From an uncultured Clostridia bacterium (GTDB taxonomy: Bacteria > Bacillota > Clostridia > Oscillospirales > CAG-272): a DNA stretch of 32,421 bases. The notes beneath the pieces are model-generated. The model ran no database searches. It saw only the letters and a program-made list of their open reading frames with translations, and was not told the DNA's origin. A program made the translations under genes and the position numbers. Position 1 is the stretch's first letter. The number at the start of each line of letters is the position of its first letter. This document shows, one piece after another, positions 30,492 to 32,421 of this stretch. Location: assembly GCA_947625265.1 (NCBI GenBank), contig CANQNM010000007.1:1-32421 (forward strand), in the 5' to 3' direction.

Positions 30492-31829
30492 ATGGAGGAA
30501 TTCGAATTCGGACAGACGCGCAGGATGCCTTTCAGTCTGGAGGCGGAGCAGTCGGTTCTTGGCTCCATCATGATCGACCCTGAAAGTTTCACGAAGATTG
30601 CGGGGGTGATTGCGCACACCGATTTTTATCTGGAAGAGCACAGGGATATCTACCTTGCCATGCAGAAACTTTTTCTTGAAAGCAGGCAAATTGATCCGGT
30701 TACGCTCATTGACGTTCTGGTGGGGGAAGGGTTAAAAGATCGCGAACGGACGGTGGCCTATGTGAAAATTCTGGCGGAGGCCGTTCCCACCGCGTCAAAT
30801 ATTTTAGATTACGCGGGTATTGTGCGCAACAAAAGCCTGCTAAGACAACTTATTGAAGTCAGCAATGAGATTTCGGAGATGGCCTTTGAGGAACATGACG
30901 ACGCCAGGGATGTTCTAAGCGCTGCTGAATCCAAAATCTCCGCTCTTTCGGATAAAAATATGTCAGGGGATTTTGTGCACATCCGGGATGTGCTCATCGA
31001 AACCTACGCGCAGATTGACGAACTGGTCAAAAACAGAGGAAAAGTCGGCTGTCCCACGGGCTACGGAAAGTTGGACAGGGTTTTGGTGGGTCTGGGCAAA
31101 GGGGATCTTGTTTTGGTGGGGGCCAGACCCGGTATGGGAAAAACCTCCTTCGCGCTGAATCTCGCCACAAACATTGCGCATAGCACCGGGAAAGCGGTCT
31201 GCGTTTTTTCGCTTGAAATGTCCAACACGCAGTTGGTCACGAGAATGCTTTCGAGCGAAGCGCTGGTGGACAGTTTCGCTCTGCGTTCGGGAAATCTGAC
31301 GCCCGAACAGTGGAACAAACTGGCAGGAGCGTCCTCCTATCTCTCTTCCTGTGACATTTATATCGACGACACTTCAGGAATCAACGTGACGGGAATGAAG
31401 GCCAAACTGCGCAGGGTAAAAAATTTGGGCCTGGTGGTGGTGGACTACCTGCAATTGATGCAGGCGGATAGAAAAATCGACAACAGAGTGCAGGAGGTGG
31501 CCGATATTTCAAGAAACCTGAAATTGTTGGCAAAGGAATTGGGTGTTCCGGTGATCTGCTGCGCGCAGCTTTCAAGGGGTCCGGAAAGCCGGAACGACAA
31601 GCGTCCGATGCTGTCGGACCTGCGGGATTCGGGAGCCATCGAGCAGGACGCCGACGTGGTGATGTTCCTATACAGGGACGAGTACTATAACACACAGACA
31701 GACGGAGTCAGCAAAGCGGAAGTCATCATCGCGAAGAATCGCCACGGAACCACCGGGAAAGTGGAACTGGGATGGTTCGGACAGTATACAAAGTTTACGG
31801 ATCTTGAGGAAAACGGGGAAACGGTGTAA
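30492..31829 (+). CDS. dnaB: replicative DNA helicase
   Basis: The hexameric helicase (DnaC in Bacillus naming) that unwinds DNA at the fork and contacts primase. The 445-residue protein has the N-terminal helical domain (about 10-115), a linker and the RecA-like motor: Walker A GARPGMGKTS at 210-219, the LEMS stretch at 241-244, Walker B LVVVDYLQL at 314-322, CAQLSRGPESR at 357-367 and the closing KNRHGTTG at 415-422 with the arginine finger region. No intein is present. ATG 30492 follows GGGAGAGGA at about 10 nt; an earlier in-frame ATG at 30423 lacks a ribosome site. Confidence 0.96.
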   Translation: MEEFEFGQTRRMPFSLEAEQSVLGSIMIDPESFTKIAGVIAHTDFYLEEHRDIYLAMQKLFLESRQIDPVTLIDVLVGEGLKDRERTVAYVKILAEAVPTASNILDYAGIVRNKSLLRQLIEVSNEISEMAFEEHDDARDVLSAAESKISALSDKNMSGDFVHIRDVLIETYAQIDELVKNRGKVGCPTGYGKLDRVLVGLGKGDLVLVGARPGMGKTSFALNLATNIAHSTGKAVCVFSLEMSNTQLVTRMLSSEALVDSFALRSGNLTPEQWNKLAGASSYLSSCDIYIDDTSGINVTGMKAKLRRVKNLGLVVVDYLQLMQADRKIDNRVQEVADISRNLKLLAKELGVPVICCAQLSRGPESRNDKRPMLSDLRDSGAIEQDADVVMFLYRDEYYNTQTDGVSKAEVIIAKNRHGTTGKVELGWFGQYTKFTDLEENGETV

Positions 31830-31940
31830 GGAAGAATCGGGAAGTCCGGCGCCCTGCCGAAGGAGGCGTTTAAGCATCGAAAAACTGCGGGCGCATGAAC
31901 GGAAGAAAAGAGAAACGAAAAAGAAAAAGCGAAGAGATCT

Positions 31941-32421
31941 ATGGACGAAGGAGAACACAGCGCCGTTTTTTTAAAATTTGAAAACGCGTTGGCACGGTGT
32001 GTGGGACAGGAGGCTTGTTCCTCGGTGCTGGTAGCGCTGTCGGGCGGAGCGGATTCCACGGCGCTTTTACTGCTGTTTGCCGAAAAGAGGAAAAAAGAGG
32101 GGACGCGGGTGGAGGCTTTTCATCTGAACCACATGTTCCGCGGCCAGGAAGCGGATCGGGACGAGGCATTTTGCAGAGAACTCTGCGGGCGGTTGGAGAT
32201 TCCTCTGACGGTAGAAAAAAGGGACGCCGCGGCTTTTTGCACACAAAAAAAGGTGGGTTTTGAAGAGGGCGCGCGGATGCTGCGCTACGAGGCGCTGGAG
32301 CGAATCAGGAAAGAGCGCGGACTTATGTTTATCGCCGTGGCGCACAACGGAGAGGATCAGTTGGAAACATTGCTGTTTCGTTTGGCCAGAGGCAGCGCAG
32401 GCCGGGGACTGTGCGGAATTC
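31941..32421 (+). CDS. tilS: tRNA(Ile)-lysidine synthase, N-terminal part (partial)
   Basis: Adds lysine to C34 of the AUA-reading tRNA-Ile using ATP. The first 160 codons are present and the frame is open at the window end. The ATP PP-loop SGGADS is at 34-39, followed by FHLNHMFRG (about 61-69), the GARMLRYEAL stretch (about 112-121) and AHNGEDQLETLLFRLARGS (about 134-152), all typical of TilS. ATG 31941 has only a weak AAGAG site nearby, so the exact start is open to doubt. It lies 111 nt after dnaB and is probably in the same transcript. Confidence 0.93.
   Translation, partial: MDEGEHSAVFLKFENALARCVGQEACSSVLVALSGGADSTALLLLFAEKRKKEGTRVEAFHLNHMFRGQEADRDEAFCRELCGRLEIPLTVEKRDAAAFCTQKKVGFEEGARMLRYEALERIRKERGLMFIAVAHNGEDQLETLLFRLARGSAGRGLCGI

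Overview
The window is about 32 kb of a moderately GC-rich bacterial chromosome. Its gene content points to a Firmicute of the Clostridia: a shikimate operon with a fused aroE-aroK gene and a type II dehydroquinase, an RqcH quality-control factor, an EndoA-like MazF, and the conserved yybS-like / gdpP / rplI / dnaB / tilS block. The many small unrelated repeat arrays, long leaders and mixed ATG/GTG/TTG starts suggest an uncultured gut-type lineage; this last placement is inference. No phage, transposase, rRNA, tRNA or CRISPR array was recognised.

Layout. 1-6449 (+): chorismate and tyrosine operon: aroB (3' end only), aroC, aroE-aroK, aroQ, aroA, tyrA and a DAHP synthase, closed by a strong palindromic terminator. 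6699-6919: 13 copies of a 17-bp tandem repeat in the convergent gap before purB. 6927-9749 (-): purB and a PF12897-type aspartate aminotransferase. 10236-11066 (+): a divergent clostridial-type thymidylate synthase behind a long structured leader. 11107-11262: a strong promoter followed by an intrinsic terminator with no gene between them (candidate small RNA or attenuated leader). 11557-16716 (+): a poorly characterised cluster of two membrane proteins, a PHP-domain hydrolase, an acyltransferase of the GNAT_C type and a D-Ala-D-Ala carboxypeptidase lipoprotein, broken up by repeat arrays. 16908-22168 (-): rqcH, a GNAT acetyltransferase, a YitT-type membrane protein and an M23/G5 cell-wall peptidase with a near-consensus promoter. 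22570-24325 (+): tadA with an unusual repeat-bearing N-terminal extension, then an EndoA/MazF toxin with no visible antitoxin. 24528-25313 (-): pgeF. 26229-32421 (+): DUF2232 membrane protein, gdpP (c-di-AMP phosphodiesterase), rplI, dnaB and the first 160 codons of tilS.

How the genes work together. The left third makes chorismate from DAHP and diverts part to tyrosine. purB and thyA serve nucleotide synthesis. The middle is envelope-related (DacA-type and M23 enzymes, several membrane proteins) plus ribosome rescue (rqcH). The right end joins tRNA editing/modification (tadA, tilS), c-di-AMP turnover, a ribosomal protein and the replicative helicase.

Most unusual: (1) several unrelated short tandem arrays (17-, 15-, about 20-, 7- and 16-bp units) lie in gaps between otherwise ordinary housekeeping genes; (2) a promoter-terminator pair without a gene, whose promoter matches that of the M23 peptidase at 21 of 29 positions, including a 13-nt block that is part of a 14-bp palindrome at the first site; (3) substitutions or deletions at normally conserved positions in TyrA, RqcH, ThyA and GdpP.
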